The notes under the pieces: generated by a model | What the model was told of the DNA's origin: nothing | The model's database searches: none | The model's input: only the letters and a program-made list of their open reading frames with translations | From: Devosia sp. | GTDB taxonomy: Bacteria > Pseudomonadota > Alphaproteobacteria > Rhizobiales > Devosiaceae | Direction: 5' to 3' | NCBI RefSeq assembly: GCF_028290625.1 | Contig: NZ_JAQGJM010000024.1 | Span: forward strand, 1-64,000 | Length of the DNA stretch: 64,000 bases | Translations under genes and position numbers: made by a program | Shown here: in pieces, positions 26,387 to 36,043 of the stretch | Layout of the letters: every line of letters starts with the position of its first letter | Numbering within the stretch: position 1 is the first letter of the stretch

Positions 26387-28113
26387 ACTGTCTCCAGGCG
26401 AACGCGATGATCGGGGCCAGCCTCGCGCCACCGCGACGGCTGCGGCTCATAGCCCTTGGGCCGCACCAGCGATGGCACCTGCGTGGCGTCCACGGTGAAC
26501 ACCTGCTTGCGCCGCTCGATAGCCGGCACGGCGGCGATCAGGCGCTTGGTATAACTGTGCTGCGGATCGGACAGCACGGAGGCGGCCGTGCCGATCTCGA
26601 CCAACTGGCCGGCATACATGACCGCGATGCGATGCGCGATGCGCTCGACCACCGCCATGTCGTGGGAAATGAACAGGTAGGCGAGGCCGAATTCGCGCTG
26701 CAGGTCGATCAACAGGTCGAGCACACGCGCCTGCACCGAAACGTCGAGCGCCGACACAGCTTCGTCCAGCACCACGACTTCCGGATTGAGCATCAGCGCT
26801 CGGGCGATGCACAAGCGCTGGCGCTGACCACCGGAAAACTGATGCGGAAAACGGGTCAATGCATCGTCGGGCAGCCCCACCCGCGCCAGCAAAAATGCCA
26901 TTCTCTCGCGCAGCTTGGCATCGCGCCGCTGCCCGGCAGCAATCGCCGGCTCAGCCAACAGGCTTTCAACATTCAGCCGCGGATTGAGCGACGCAAACGG
27001 GTCCTGGAACACCATCTGCACCGGGCGCGGGCTGCGGCCCGAGGCCCTGTCGATCCGGCCGCGCGTGGTGCCAACGAGGCCGAGAATGGCGCGGGCGGTG
27101 GTGGATTTGCCCGAGCCGCTTTCGCCGACAATGGCGAGGGTTTCGCCGGGGACCAGATCGAAGCTGACGCCATCCACCGCATGCACCGCCCCAGCGGCGC
27201 GGGCGAACAGGCCCTTGGCGGCGGGGAAGCGGACGACGAGATTGTCCACCCTGACCACCGGTGCGGCGCCTGCCACGCGGCTGCCATCGCTGCGGACAGC
27301 GCGGCCGCCATTAAAGTGAGGCACCGCCTTGAGCAGGTGGCGCGTATAATCGTGCTGCGGATTATCCAGCACGGCGTCCAACGCGCCCTGCTCTACCGCG
27401 ACGCCATTCTGCATCACCATGATCTGGTCGGCGATGCCGGCGACGAGCCCGATGTCGTGAGTAATAAAAATCATCGACATACCGAGCTCGCCGCGCAGTT
27501 CCGCCAGCAGCGCCATGATCTGCGCCTGCACGGTGACATCGAGCGCCGTCGTCGGCTCATCGGCGATCAGCAGGCGCGGATTGCTGGCGATCACCATGGC
27601 GATCATGACGCGCTGGCGCATGCCGCCTGACAGCTGGTGCGGATAATATTTGAGGCGTTGGGCAGAGTCGGGAATGCGGACGCGCTCCAGTGCCTCCTTG
27701 GCGGCCCGGGTGGCGGCGCTGCCGGTGAGGCCGCGATTGAGCTTGAACGCTTCCTCTATCTGCGCGCCCACGGTGTGGACGGGATTGAGCGAGGTCATCG
27801 GCTCTTGAAAGATCATGCCGATATCGCTGCCGCGCACGCGAACCAGCGCTGACTCGTCAGCCTTGGTCACATCAAGCATGGAGCCGTCGCCCCTTTGCAG
27901 AGTGATACGGCCGCCGGTAATTCGGCCGCCGCCGAAATCCACCAGCCGGTTGATCGACAGCGCCGTCACCGATTTGCCCGACCCACTCTCGCCGACGATG
28001 GCCAGCGTCTCGCCCGCGGCCAGATCAAAGCTCACGCCCTTGACCACCTCATTGGCCTTGGGGTCGCGGCCGAAGCCAACATGCAGGTCCTTGACGGAGA
28101 GCAGCGGGGTCAT
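26383..28113 (-). CDS. ABC transporter, fused DppD-DppF ATP-binding protein
   Basis: A 576-residue protein holding both nucleotide-binding domains. Domain 1 has Walker [10 protein letters not shown], signature LSGGMRQRV and Walker [14 protein letters not shown]. Domain 2 has [18 protein letters not shown] and [12 protein letters not shown], where the usual DEPT is DEAV, a frequent variant. Both switch regions (FITHDIG, FISHDMA) are present. The start at 28113 overlaps the DppC-type permease stop. One polypeptide replaces the separate pair used by the two other Dpp-type importers in this window. Confidence 0.93.
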   Translation of the reverse strand: MTPLLSVKDLHVGFGRDPKANEVVKGVSFDLAAGETLAIVGESGSGKSVTALSINRLVDFGGGRITGGRITLQRGDGSMLDVTKADESALVRVRGSDIGMIFQEPMTSLNPVHTVGAQIEEAFKLNRGLTGSAATRAAKEALERVRIPDSAQRLKYYPHQLSGGMRQRVMIAMVIASNPRLLIADEPTTALDVTVQAQIMALLAELRGELGMSMIFITHDIGLVAGIADQIMVMQNGVAVEQGALDAVLDNPQHDYTRHLLKAVPHFNGGRAVRSDGSRVAGAAPVVRVDNLVVRFPAAKGLFARAAGAVHAVDGVSFDLVPGETLAIVGESGSGKSTTARAILGLVGTTRGRIDRASGRSPRPVQMVFQDPFASLNPRLNVESLLAEPAIAAGQRRDAKLRERMAFLLARVGLPDDALTRFPHQFSGGQRQRLCIARALMLNPEVVVLDEAVSALDVSVQARVLDLLIDLQREFGLAYLFISHDMAVVERIAHRIAVMYAGQLVEIGTAASVLSDPQHSYTKRLIAAVPAIERRKQVFTVDATQVPSLVRPKGYEPQPSRWREAGPDHRVRLETV

Positions 28114-28952
28114 GCCGGCCGCTCCTGCGTCCGCGGATCGAGGATATCGCGAAGTGCGTCGCCGAACAGGTTGAAGCCCAGGATAGCGAGCATGATGGTG
28201 AGGCCGGGAAACACCATCAGCCATGGCGCGCGCGTCATCATCGACTTGCTCTCGGCCAGCATCACGCCGAGCGACGGCGCCGGCGGCTGCGTACCGAGGC
28301 CCAGGAAGCTGAGGCCGGATTCAGTCAGCAGGGCCCAGGCGAGCGCCAGGGTGATTTGCACGGTCAGCGGCGCGACGAGATTGAGCAACAGGTGACGTGA
28401 CAGGATGTAGGGTTGCGAACTGCCGAAGGTGCGCGCGGCTTCGACGAACTCGCGCCCCTTGAGGGCCAGCGCGGGCGCCCGCACGACGCGGGCAAAGATG
28501 GGCGTATAGACGATGCCGATCGCCGTGATGCTGGTTGCCACACCGGGGCCTTCGATCGCGACGATCAGCAGTGCGAGCAGAATCGCCGGAAATGCCAGCA
28601 GCACGTCCATGATCCGCATCAATATGCCGTCCCAAAGGTGACCCCACCACGCGGCAAACAGCCCGATCACGGTGCCGGCGGTCGCGGCGACCGCAACCGA
28701 CGCGAATGCGACGAGGAAGGATTCTCCGATGCCGAGCATCAGGCGGCTGAAGGTATCGCGACCCAAAAGGTCCGTGCCGAACCAGTATGTGCCGCTCGGC
28801 GGCTTCAGGCGATCAATCACATACTGCTTCAGCGGATCGTGCGGTGTCAGGCCGATGGCGCCTAGTGCCGCTACCACGAGGAACAGCAGGATGATCGCCG
28901 CTCCGATGCGGCCGCTGGGGTGCCGCAGCACCGCCCTGAGTAACCCCATCAC
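28110..28952 (-). CDS. ABC transporter permease, DppC type
   Basis: A 280-residue membrane subunit. YWFGTDLLGRDTFSRLMLGIGESFLV is the diagnostic DppC loop. The coupling loop ALKGREFVEAARTFGSSQPYI lies near residues 160-180, and SFLGLGTQPPAPSLG near 215-229 is the conserved C-terminal segment. Overlaps of 4 bases on both sides couple it to its partners. Confidence 0.92.
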   Translation of the reverse strand: MMGLLRAVLRHPSGRIGAAIILLFLVVAALGAIGLTPHDPLKQYVIDRLKPPSGTYWFGTDLLGRDTFSRLMLGIGESFLVAFASVAVAATAGTVIGLFAAWWGHLWDGILMRIMDVLLAFPAILLALLIVAIEGPGVATSITAIGIVYTPIFARVVRAPALALKGREFVEAARTFGSSQPYILSRHLLLNLVAPLTVQITLALAWALLTESGLSFLGLGTQPPAPSLGVMLAESKSMMTRAPWLMVFPGLTIMLAILGFNLFGDALRDILDPRTQERPA

Positions 28953-29908
28953 CTGCCCCCGAGCCGGATGCGTGGATCAAGCGCCGCATAGGCGAGATCG
29001 ACCAGGAGGTTCACGACGAGGAAGTTGAAGGCGATGAACAGCACGGCGCCCTGCACCAGCGCGTAGTCGCGTTGCGAGATCGCATCGAGGGTCAGCCGAC
29101 CCAGCCCCGGAAGCGCATAAATTTGCTCGACGATGACTGCGCCACCCAGCAGGTAACCGAACTCGACGCCGCTCAGCGTCACCACGGGGATCAGCGCATT
29201 GGGCAATGCATGCTTCCAGACGACATCGCGCTGCGACGCGCCCTTGCTCCGCGCCGTACGGACATAGTCGTCGCTCAAAACGTCCAGCATTGCCGACCGC
29301 GAGATTCGCGTCACCGCCGCCGCGAAGGCGAAGCCCAGCGTGATCGACGGCAGGATCATCTGCGCCAGATTGCCCAACGGATCGACGAACAGCGGCGTAA
29401 ACGAGCCCATGGCTGGCAAGACGTGGAAGTTCACCGAAAGCAGATAGATCAGCACCAGCCCGAAGACGAAGCTCGGTGTCGATTGCCCAAGCATCGCGAA
29501 GAGCCGCACCACCAGGTCGGATGGACGATTGTTACGCGTCGCGGCAAACACGCCGGCCGGAACGCCCACCGCCAGCGCAATCACCATCGAGAGCAGCGCC
29601 AGCTCGATGGTCAGCGGAAAGCGGGCGATAATCACCTCAAGCACCGGCTTGCCATAAGTCGTCGAGATGCCGAGATTGCCCTGGAACAACCCTGCCAGCC
29701 AGCGGCCGTACTGCACGACAACCGGCTGATCCAGGCCAAAATAGGCGGCGAGCGAGGCACGCTGCGCATCCGTCAATAGCCCAGCTTCGGTGCCCAGCAT
29801 CGCGATAATCGCGTCGCCGGGCACGAGCCGGATGGCAAAGAACACCAGCAGCGACACGCCCAGCAGGACCAGCGGAAACGTCAGCAGTCGTTGCAGCAGA
29901 TAGTTCAT
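28949..29908 (-). CDS. ABC transporter permease, DppB type
   Basis: A 319-residue membrane subunit with the classic N-terminus YLLQRLLTFPLVLLGVSLLVFF and the following RLVPGDAI motif. The coupling loop SDDYVRTARSKGASQRDVVWKHA is near residues 205-227, and IYALPGLGRLTLDAISQRDY near the end is typical. It follows the binding-protein gene across a short gap holding a stem-loop. Confidence 0.92.
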   Translation of the reverse strand: MNYLLQRLLTFPLVLLGVSLLVFFAIRLVPGDAIIAMLGTEAGLLTDAQRASLAAYFGLDQPVVVQYGRWLAGLFQGNLGISTTYGKPVLEVIIARFPLTIELALLSMVIALAVGVPAGVFAATRNNRPSDLVVRLFAMLGQSTPSFVFGLVLIYLLSVNFHVLPAMGSFTPLFVDPLGNLAQMILPSITLGFAFAAAVTRISRSAMLDVLSDDYVRTARSKGASQRDVVWKHALPNALIPVVTLSGVEFGYLLGGAVIVEQIYALPGLGRLTLDAISQRDYALVQGAVLFIAFNFLVVNLLVDLAYAALDPRIRLGGR

Positions 29909-29930
29909 GGTGGGCGCACTTACCGGTAGT

Positions 29931-29954
29931 GAGGCGGGATTGGTGTCCCGCCTC
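29931..29954 (-). promoter_or_regulatory. Intercistronic stem-loop after the binding-protein gene
   Basis: A perfect 9-bp stem, GAGGCGGGA (29931-29939) and TCCCGCCTC (29946-29954), between the binding-protein stop and the DppB-type start. No T tract follows on the minus strand, so partial attenuation or mRNA protection is more likely than full termination. Confidence 0.7.
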
Positions 29955-29961
29955 GGAGACG

Positions 29962-31485
29962 CTACTCGCCCACAGTCACCTTGCTCAGCGAGAAGAGCAA
30001 TCCGCTCGGATTGATCTCATAGCCTTTCACGGTGGCGAGGTTGGCGGTGTAGGTCACAGTGCTGCTAATCCAGATCCAGGGGGCTGCTTCGGCGAGGCGC
30101 TGCTCGAACTCCTGGAAGATCGGCTTGCGCTTGGCGATGTCGGTCTCGACCCGGCCCTCCTGCAGCAACTTGTCCAGTTCGGGATCGGCGTAGTTCGATA
30201 CCTTGATCAGATTGCCGTCCTTGGTGAAGTAACGGTTATACATCGGGTAGGGATCCGGGCGGCCGCCATTCTGCGCCACCGCCATGTCAAAATCACCCTT
30301 GAGCCAGGTATCGACATAGACCTTGAGGTCCATGGTCTGGATGGTGAGCTTGACGCCGATCACCGCAAGCTGGCTTTGCAGCACCTGCGCTTCATTGGCG
30401 GCATAGGGTGGCTCGCCGGTCGCGGCGATCACGTTGACCGAGAAGCCGTCCGCAAGGCCGGCCTCGGCCATCAGCGCCTTGGCCTTCTCGACGTCCTGCT
30501 TATAGCAGAAGAGGCTCGCCGGATCGGACGCAAAGGCTGCCATGGTCAGCGGGCCCGTGACCTTGCCCTCGCCGACGAGCGCGGTATCGATGATTTCCTG
30601 CCGGTTGACGGCACAGGAAATGGCCTGCCGCACCTTCACATTGTCCATAGGCGGACGCGACGGATTAAGCTGCAGCACGTTGTAGGCGAGGCCGGGAATG
30701 CGGTTGAGCGTCATGTTCGGCTCACCCGGGATCAGCGTCGCGATGGTCGGGTCGTTGAACAGCGCGAAGTCGATCTGGTTGGCGCGCATCGAGTCGATGA
30801 TGGAGCTCTCGCTCGGCAACACCGAAATGGTGATGCCATCGACGCCAGGCTTGCCGCCGGCCCAATTCGGGTTGGCGCTCAGCACTTCCTTGACGTTCGG
30901 ATCCCACTCGTCGAGCATGAACGGGCCCGAGCCGACGGCCTTGGTGGCGACGCTGCCATCGGCGATGGCGCTGGCAGGAACGATCGAGGCATTGGTGCCC
31001 GACATGGCAACGAGGATCGGCGCGTCGGGCTGGCTCAGGTTGAACACCACGGTCTGCGGGTCCGGTGTATCGATGGTCTTGATCGAGAGGAAGTTGGCGC
31101 GTGCCGCCGCTGCGGTCGCTTCATCGAGCAGGCGCTCGAAGGAGGCCTTGACGTCGGCGGAGGTCACCGCGTCGCCGGTCGAGAATTTGGCTTTCGGATC
31201 GAGCTTGAAGGTGAGAGTCAGCCCGTCGCTGGAGAATTCCCAGCTCGTGGCTACGGCCGGGACGACATTGTACTGCGCGTCGAGCCGCACCAGCGGCTCA
31301 TAGATCAGCTCGAGCAGGCGCAGCGACGAGAACGCCGTCTGAGTATGCGGATCAAGGCCTGTGGCGTCCTGCGCCCAAGCCATGCGCAAGTTCGCCGCCT
31401 GCGCCGGCAGCACCAAAGTGGCAGTACCGAGCAGCGTCGCCATCGCGAGGCTGGTCAAAAGCGTCTTGCCGAAATTCAAATGCAT
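29962..31485 (-). CDS. ABC transporter substrate-binding protein, family 5 (candidate muropeptide receptor)
   Basis: Periplasmic receptor, 507 residues from the ATG at 31485, with GGGAGA upstream. A signal peptide ends at VLPAQA-A. The mature protein shows LDPHTQTAFSSLRLLELIYEPLVRL, then LTFKLDPKAKFSTGDAVTSADVKASFERL, typical of family 5. It heads the operon that ends with the amidase candidate and anmK, so wall-derived peptides or anhydro-muropeptides are the best-supported ligand class. That is an inference from context. A frame extending to 31956 runs through the divergent promoter and is rejected. Confidence 0.9.
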   Translation of the reverse strand: MHLNFGKTLLTSLAMATLLGTATLVLPAQAANLRMAWAQDATGLDPHTQTAFSSLRLLELIYEPLVRLDAQYNVVPAVATSWEFSSDGLTLTFKLDPKAKFSTGDAVTSADVKASFERLLDEATAAAARANFLSIKTIDTPDPQTVVFNLSQPDAPILVAMSGTNASIVPASAIADGSVATKAVGSGPFMLDEWDPNVKEVLSANPNWAGGKPGVDGITISVLPSESSIIDSMRANQIDFALFNDPTIATLIPGEPNMTLNRIPGLAYNVLQLNPSRPPMDNVKVRQAISCAVNRQEIIDTALVGEGKVTGPLTMAAFASDPASLFCYKQDVEKAKALMAEAGLADGFSVNVIAATGEPPYAANEAQVLQSQLAVIGVKLTIQTMDLKVYVDTWLKGDFDMAVAQNGGRPDPYPMYNRYFTKDGNLIKVSNYADPELDKLLQEGRVETDIAKRKPIFQEFEQRLAEAAPWIWISSTVTYTANLATVKGYEINPSGLLFSLSKVTVGE

Positions 31486-31720
31486 GAAGGTCTCCCGCTC
31501 CGAGGTTTTTATGAGCTGCGCCGTTCCGCACCCCAACGGAAAAGGCATTGCCGGAGGAGAGCTTACGACTGCCAATGCGTCAACTGCAACGTTGTTATCG
31601 GCCTGCCATGCATGATGGCATTTTCCCCACGCCCTGGCGCCCCTTGCTAACCTGGATTCTGTGCCATAGCGTGACCGGCTTTGGGACTGGTATTGAACTG
31701 GTATGGTCTGAGGAACAAGC
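31486..31720. promoter_or_regulatory. Divergent promoter region of the two amino-sugar/muropeptide operons
   Basis: 235 bases without a gene between two outward-facing operons. Near the rightward start lie two direct copies of ACTGGTAT (31687-31694 and 31698-31705), 11 bases apart, then ATGGTCTGA. ACTGGT is the half-site of the DasR/NagR (GntR-HutC) dre operator, so amino-sugar-phosphate control is plausible. Confidence 0.5.
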
Positions 31721-32791
31721 ATGGCACGACTAAGCCTGCGCGGGATCAAGAAAAGCTTCAAGACTGCCAATGTGTTACATGGTATCGACCTCGATATCGG
31801 GGATCGCGAGTTCGTGGTCTTCGTCGGCCCCTCCGGTTGTGGCAAATCCACCCTCCTTCGCCTGATCGCCGGCCTCGATCCGATCACCGAAGGCGAGTTC
31901 GTGCTGAACGACCAGCGCATGAACGACGTGCCGCCATCCAAGCGCGGCATCGCCATGGTGTTCCAGTCCTACGCGCTCTACCCGCATATGGACGTCTACG
32001 AAAACATGGCTTTCGGCGCGCGGCTGATGGGCCTGACCAAGCCCGAAGTCGAGGCGCGCATTGCCGAGGCGGCGCGGATGCTGCGGCTGGAACCGCTGCT
32101 CAAGCGCTATCCGCGTGAACTCTCCGGCGGACAGCGCCAGCGCGTGGCGATCGGGCGGGCGCTGGTGCGCAAGCCGGAAGTGTTCCTGCTGGATGAGCCG
32201 CTCAGCAATCTCGACGCGGCACTCCGCTCAGAAGTGCGGCTGGAGATTGCCCGCCTGCACCGGCAGATCGGCGGCACGATGATCTATGTCACCCATGACC
32301 AAGTCGAGGCGATGACGCTGGCCGACCGGATCGTGGTGATGAATCTGGGCCGGATAGAGCAGGTCGGCGCGCCGCGCGAGCTTTACGAAACGCCGGCCAA
32401 TACCTTCGTCGCCGGGTTCATCGGGTCGCCCAAGATGGCGCTGGTCAATGTGCAAAAAACAAGCGATGGCATCACTTTCGCCGGCGGCGATACGCTGGCC
32501 TTGCCCCGCCTTCCCGCGATGGGCGATGGGCCGCTCAAGATCGGCGTACGGCCGGATGCCTGGAGCCTGAGCCGCGATCTGGCCAGTCCCGGCATCGCCG
32601 CAAGCGTGGTCTATACCGAATATCTGGGCGAGAATGCCTTCGTCTACACGCGCCTGACTGACGGGACGCTGGTGGGCGTTCGCACCACGCCGAACGAGCT
32701 TTATGAGCCCGATGAAAGCGTCCGGCTCTCGGTCGATCCGGTCGCAATCCATTACTTTTCCGCCGAGGATGGCCGACGGTTACCCGCATGA
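31721..32791 (+). CDS. ABC transporter ATP-binding protein, MalK/UgpC type
   Basis: A 356-residue ATPase. Walker A GPSGCGKST (about 37-45), Q-loop MVFQSYALYPHMDVYENM, signature LSGGQRQRVAIGRAL (about 134-148), Walker B VFLLDEPLSNLD and the switch YVTHDQVEAMTL are all intact. An OB-type regulatory domain occupies about residues 235-356, as in MalK. It is placed first in the rightward operon, ahead of the binding protein and permeases. Confidence 0.95.
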   Translation: MARLSLRGIKKSFKTANVLHGIDLDIGDREFVVFVGPSGCGKSTLLRLIAGLDPITEGEFVLNDQRMNDVPPSKRGIAMVFQSYALYPHMDVYENMAFGARLMGLTKPEVEARIAEAARMLRLEPLLKRYPRELSGGQRQRVAIGRALVRKPEVFLLDEPLSNLDAALRSEVRLEIARLHRQIGGTMIYVTHDQVEAMTLADRIVVMNLGRIEQVGAPRELYETPANTFVAGFIGSPKMALVNVQKTSDGITFAGGDTLALPRLPAMGDGPLKIGVRPDAWSLSRDLASPGIAASVVYTEYLGENAFVYTRLTDGTLVGVRTTPNELYEPDESVRLSVDPVAIHYFSAEDGRRLPA

Positions 32792-32845
32792 AGACGGGCA
32801 AGTCCATTCATTAGCAAAAGCGATTTGACAGGAGAGGAAGACAAA

Positions 32846-34084
32846 GTGCGAACCAATCTATTCCGTATCGGCGTGGGCCTCGTGGCGACGATGATCGCGG
32901 CCCCGGCATTTGCGCAGGACCTGACATTGTGGAGCTGGCGCCAGGAGGACAAGGCCCAGTACGAGCAGTTTATCAGCACGTTCGAGGCGGCCAATCCGGG
33001 CATCACGGTCAAGTTCGAGACCTTCGAAGCCACCAATTACAACACCATCCTGTCCACGGCTTTGGCCGGCGGCACCGGACCGGACCTGATGATGGTGCGC
33101 GCCTACGGCGGCATGGAAGCCATCGCTTCGGGCGGCTATCTCGAGTCGATCTCGACTGAAACGGTCCCTGCTCTGGCCGGTTTCGCGCCGACCGCGATTG
33201 CCGCGGAAACCATGCGTTCGGACAGCAAGATCTACGCCGTCCCCTTCGCCAGCCAGACCCAATTGGTGATCTATAACAAGGGCCTGTTCGACGCCAACGG
33301 CATCACCGAGCCGCAGACCTGGGACGAGTTGATCGCCGCGGCCCAAAAGCTCAAGGATGCCGGCGTAATTCCCTTCGCCAACGGCACTGCGACGGCGTGG
33401 CAGAACGAAACCGTGCTGTTCGATCTGACCTCCTCGATCATGGGCCCGGCGTTCAACGATGACCTCCTGGCCGGCAAGGCCGACTTCACCGATCCCCGCT
33501 TTGTTGAGGCTTTGACCAAGCTCAAGGAAGTCAGCGCCTTCTTCCCCGATGGCTTTATCGGGCTGGACTACCCCTCCGCCCAGCAGCTGTTCAGCTCGGG
33601 CATGGCGGCGATGTTCGCGGGCGGCTCGTATGAACTGGCGACATTCAAAACGCAGAATCCGGACCTCGACCTGGGCGTGTTCGCGGCGCCTGGCAAGACC
33701 GCCGACGACCCCAAGCTGGTCAGCATCTACTATGATGGCGGCTATGCGATGAACGCCAAGGGCGCCAACAAGGAAGCAGCGCTCAAGTTCCTCAATTATG
33801 TGGCCAGCCAGGAATTTGGCCAGGCCTTCGCCAATAGCCTGAACAATATCTCGACCATCCCCGGCGTGACCTTCGACAACCCGCTGCTGCAGGAAGTTTC
33901 CGAGCTGAACGCCTCGGCTATTCCGTATATTTTCTTGGTGAATTTCCGCTATGGCGAGCCCCCCGGCTCGGTGCTGGAACAGCAGGAAGTGGCCAAGCTG
34001 CTGGGTGGCCAGACGACGCCCGAAGCCGCCGGCAAGGCGATCACCGACGGACTGGCCGTCTGGTACGAGCCGTTCAAGAAGTAA
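32846..34084 (+). CDS. ABC transporter substrate-binding protein, family 1 (sugar type)
   Basis: Periplasmic sugar receptor, 412 residues. The GTG at 32846 follows AGGAGAGGAAG, a better start than the TTG at 32825. A signal peptide is cleaved after AFA-Q, and the mature chain begins DLTLWSWRQED. GTGPDLMMVRAYGG and VIYNKGLFDANGITEPQTWDELIAA are standard family-1 segments. With nanE, a BadF kinase and murQ downstream, an amino sugar such as MurNAc, GlcNAc, ManNAc or a disaccharide of them is the likely ligand. Confidence 0.92.
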   Translation: MRTNLFRIGVGLVATMIAAPAFAQDLTLWSWRQEDKAQYEQFISTFEAANPGITVKFETFEATNYNTILSTALAGGTGPDLMMVRAYGGMEAIASGGYLESISTETVPALAGFAPTAIAAETMRSDSKIYAVPFASQTQLVIYNKGLFDANGITEPQTWDELIAAAQKLKDAGVIPFANGTATAWQNETVLFDLTSSIMGPAFNDDLLAGKADFTDPRFVEALTKLKEVSAFFPDGFIGLDYPSAQQLFSSGMAAMFAGGSYELATFKTQNPDLDLGVFAAPGKTADDPKLVSIYYDGGYAMNAKGANKEAALKFLNYVASQEFGQAFANSLNNISTIPGVTFDNPLLQEVSELNASAIPYIFLVNFRYGEPPGSVLEQQEVAKLLGGQTTPEAAGKAITDGLAVWYEPFKK

Positions 34085-34110
34085 GATGCCGTAACGGGTA
34101 TTGCCACATA

Positions 34111-34228
34111 CACCGAACGGCTCCTCCCCCTTGACGGGGGAGGACGGGTGGGGGTGTTCGGAGCCACGATTTGAGATTGGGGCTAAACATCCCCCCACCC
34201 TTGATCCCTCCCCGCGAAGGGGGAGGGA
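34111..34228. repeat. GC-rich palindromic intergenic repeat (REP-like), copy 2
   Basis: This lies within the operon between the binding-protein and permease genes. Hairpins are CCTCCCCC (34123-34130)/GGGGGAGG (34136-34143) and TCCCTCCCC (34205-34213)/GGGGAGGGA (34220-34228). Positions 34111-34130 match 1830-1849 in reverse complement. Besides being a repeat it supplies the stem-loop usually found after binding-protein genes. Confidence 0.8.
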
Positions 34229-34271
34229 GACGACTGAGACGCCAGCAAAATACGAATAGAGGATAACCCGA

Positions 34272-35183
34272 TTGCGAATGACTGGACGCGGATGGTGGAT
34301 TACCGCCCTGATCGTGCCGCCAATGGCGTTCGTGGCGCTGTTCATCATCTATCCAATCGTCGCCGCCTTCACCTATGCGTTCTTCGACTGGCAAGGACTG
34401 TTGCGCGGCGACTTCATTGGGCTGGCCAATTTCCACAAAGTGCTGTTCGAGGAACCCTATGCTGCTTGGACGCGCAACGCATTCACCCACAACATCATGG
34501 TCTTCGTCGCCCTGATGGTGCTGCAGAACGGGCTGGGATTCTTTCTGGCCTATGCCCTCTGGCGCGAATTGCCCGGCGCGCGGTTCCACCGCATAGCGGT
34601 GTTCCTGCCGGTTGTCTTGTCCACCGTCATCGTCGGCTATCTGTTCAAGCTGTTCATGCATCCGCTGTTCGGCGTGTTCAACATCAGCCTGCGCGGCATT
34701 GGCCTTGGCGGATTGGCGCAACCCTGGCTGGGGCAGGATTCCACGGCGCTCTGGGCACTGATCATAGCCAATGCCTGGCACATGCTGGGCTTCCCCACCC
34801 TCGTCTTCCTCGCCGGCATGCAGCGCATTCCTACCGAAATGCTCGACGCCGTGCGGATGGAAACCCAGAGCGAGTGGGTCAAGATCACCAAGATCGTCTG
34901 GCCGCTGGTCGCCCCGAGCGCCACGGTGGTGTTCGTGCTGCTGTTCGTCGGCGCATTCAACTGGTTCGAGCTGCCCTACATCATGGCCGGACTCGACGGC
35001 TCGCCTTATGGGTCGACCGACGTGCTCGGCCTCTATTTCTACCGCACCGCCTTCGGCGGCGTCTCATCCGGCCAGCCCAATTTTGGATTGGGTAGCGCGC
35101 TGGCCGTGCTGATCTTCGTCTTCATCGCCGCCATTGCCAGCGTTATCACCGTGCGCTTGCGCGCCCGGGAGATTCAGCTGTGA
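34272..35183 (+). CDS. ABC transporter permease, MalF/UgpA type
   Basis: A 303-residue membrane subunit with six hydrophobic segments. The start is either TTG at 34272, 10 bases after GAGG, or the ATG at 34278; the products differ by two residues. YPIVAAFTYAFFDWQGLLRGDFIGLANF is the typical first periplasmic loop, and the coupling EAA loop is IPTEMLDAVRMETQSEWVKITKIVWPLV (about residues 190-217). It overlaps the partner permease by 4 bases. Confidence 0.9.
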   Translation: MRMTGRGWWITALIVPPMAFVALFIIYPIVAAFTYAFFDWQGLLRGDFIGLANFHKVLFEEPYAAWTRNAFTHNIMVFVALMVLQNGLGFFLAYALWRELPGARFHRIAVFLPVVLSTVIVGYLFKLFMHPLFGVFNISLRGIGLGGLAQPWLGQDSTALWALIIANAWHMLGFPTLVFLAGMQRIPTEMLDAVRMETQSEWVKITKIVWPLVAPSATVVFVLLFVGAFNWFELPYIMAGLDGSPYGSTDVLGLYFYRTAFGGVSSGQPNFGLGSALAVLIFVFIAAIASVITVRLRAREIQL

Positions 35184-36043
35184 GCGCCGAGCCCAATACC
35201 TACTACGACCGCCGCGGGATCATCGGCACGCTAGGGCGGGACGGGCTGATCCAGATCATTCTCGTGGCCAATACGGTGATCATGCTGGCGCCGATCCTGA
35301 TCATGCTTTTCTCCGCATTCAAATCCACCCAGCAGATTTTCAAATCGCCGTTCGGCTTTCCCGATTTTGCCAACCTGACCAACTTCACCAAGATCTGGGA
35401 ACAGACCAATTTCCTGCGCTATCTGCTGAACTCCTTCGTCGTGACCGGCGCCTCGATGGCGCTAATCCTGATCCTGGGCACGATGGCCGCCTATGCGCTG
35501 GGACGCTACCGGTTCTTCGGCGCCGGGTTCATCCTGATGTTCTTTATCGCCGGGCTGACGCTGCCCCTGAAACTGGCGATCATTCCGCTGTTCATCCTGA
35601 TGCGCGACATGGGCATTCTCAACAACCAGCTGTCGTTGATCTTTGTCTATACGGCGATGGGCCTGCCCTCGACCGTGTTCATCATGACCGGCTTTATCCG
35701 CACGCTGCCGAACGAGCTGGAAGATGCGGCCCGCATGGATGGCGCCAGCGAAGCGCGGATCATGTGGGCCATCATGCTGCCGCTGGTTCGCCCGGCCATG
35801 GTGATCGCGGCGATCCAGAACGTGGTGCCGATCTGGAACGACTTCTTCTTTCCGCTGGTGTTCATCCAGAACGACGCGCTCAAGACCCTGCCGCAGGGGC
35901 TGACGACGTTTATGGGCGAATATACCACCGATTGGGGCGTGCTGTTTGCCGGGCTGACCCTCTCGGCCGCGCCCATCATCGCCATCTATATCGTCCTGTC
36001 GCGCCAGTTCATCAGCGGCATGACATCGGGAGCCATCAAATGA
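35180..36043 (+). CDS. ABC transporter permease, MalG/UgpE type
   Basis: A 287-residue membrane subunit starting with GTG inside the previous stop. The EAA coupling loop LPNELEDAARMDGASEARIMWAIMLPLVRPAM (about 175-206) is complete, and WNDFFFPLVFIQNDALKTLP follows, as in MalG. Its stop overlaps the ATG of nanE, so import and metabolism genes are co-translated. Confidence 0.92.
   Translation: MSAEPNTYYDRRGIIGTLGRDGLIQIILVANTVIMLAPILIMLFSAFKSTQQIFKSPFGFPDFANLTNFTKIWEQTNFLRYLLNSFVVTGASMALILILGTMAAYALGRYRFFGAGFILMFFIAGLTLPLKLAIIPLFILMRDMGILNNQLSLIFVYTAMGLPSTVFIMTGFIRTLPNELEDAARMDGASEARIMWAIMLPLVRPAMVIAAIQNVVPIWNDFFFPLVFIQNDALKTLPQGLTTFMGEYTTDWGVLFAGLTLSAAPIIAIYIVLSRQFISGMTSGAIK

Noticed and set aside
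32858-34348. A 496-codon open frame on the minus strand
   Set aside because: It is antisense to the sugar receptor gene and crosses the palindromic repeat; no recognisable protein features.
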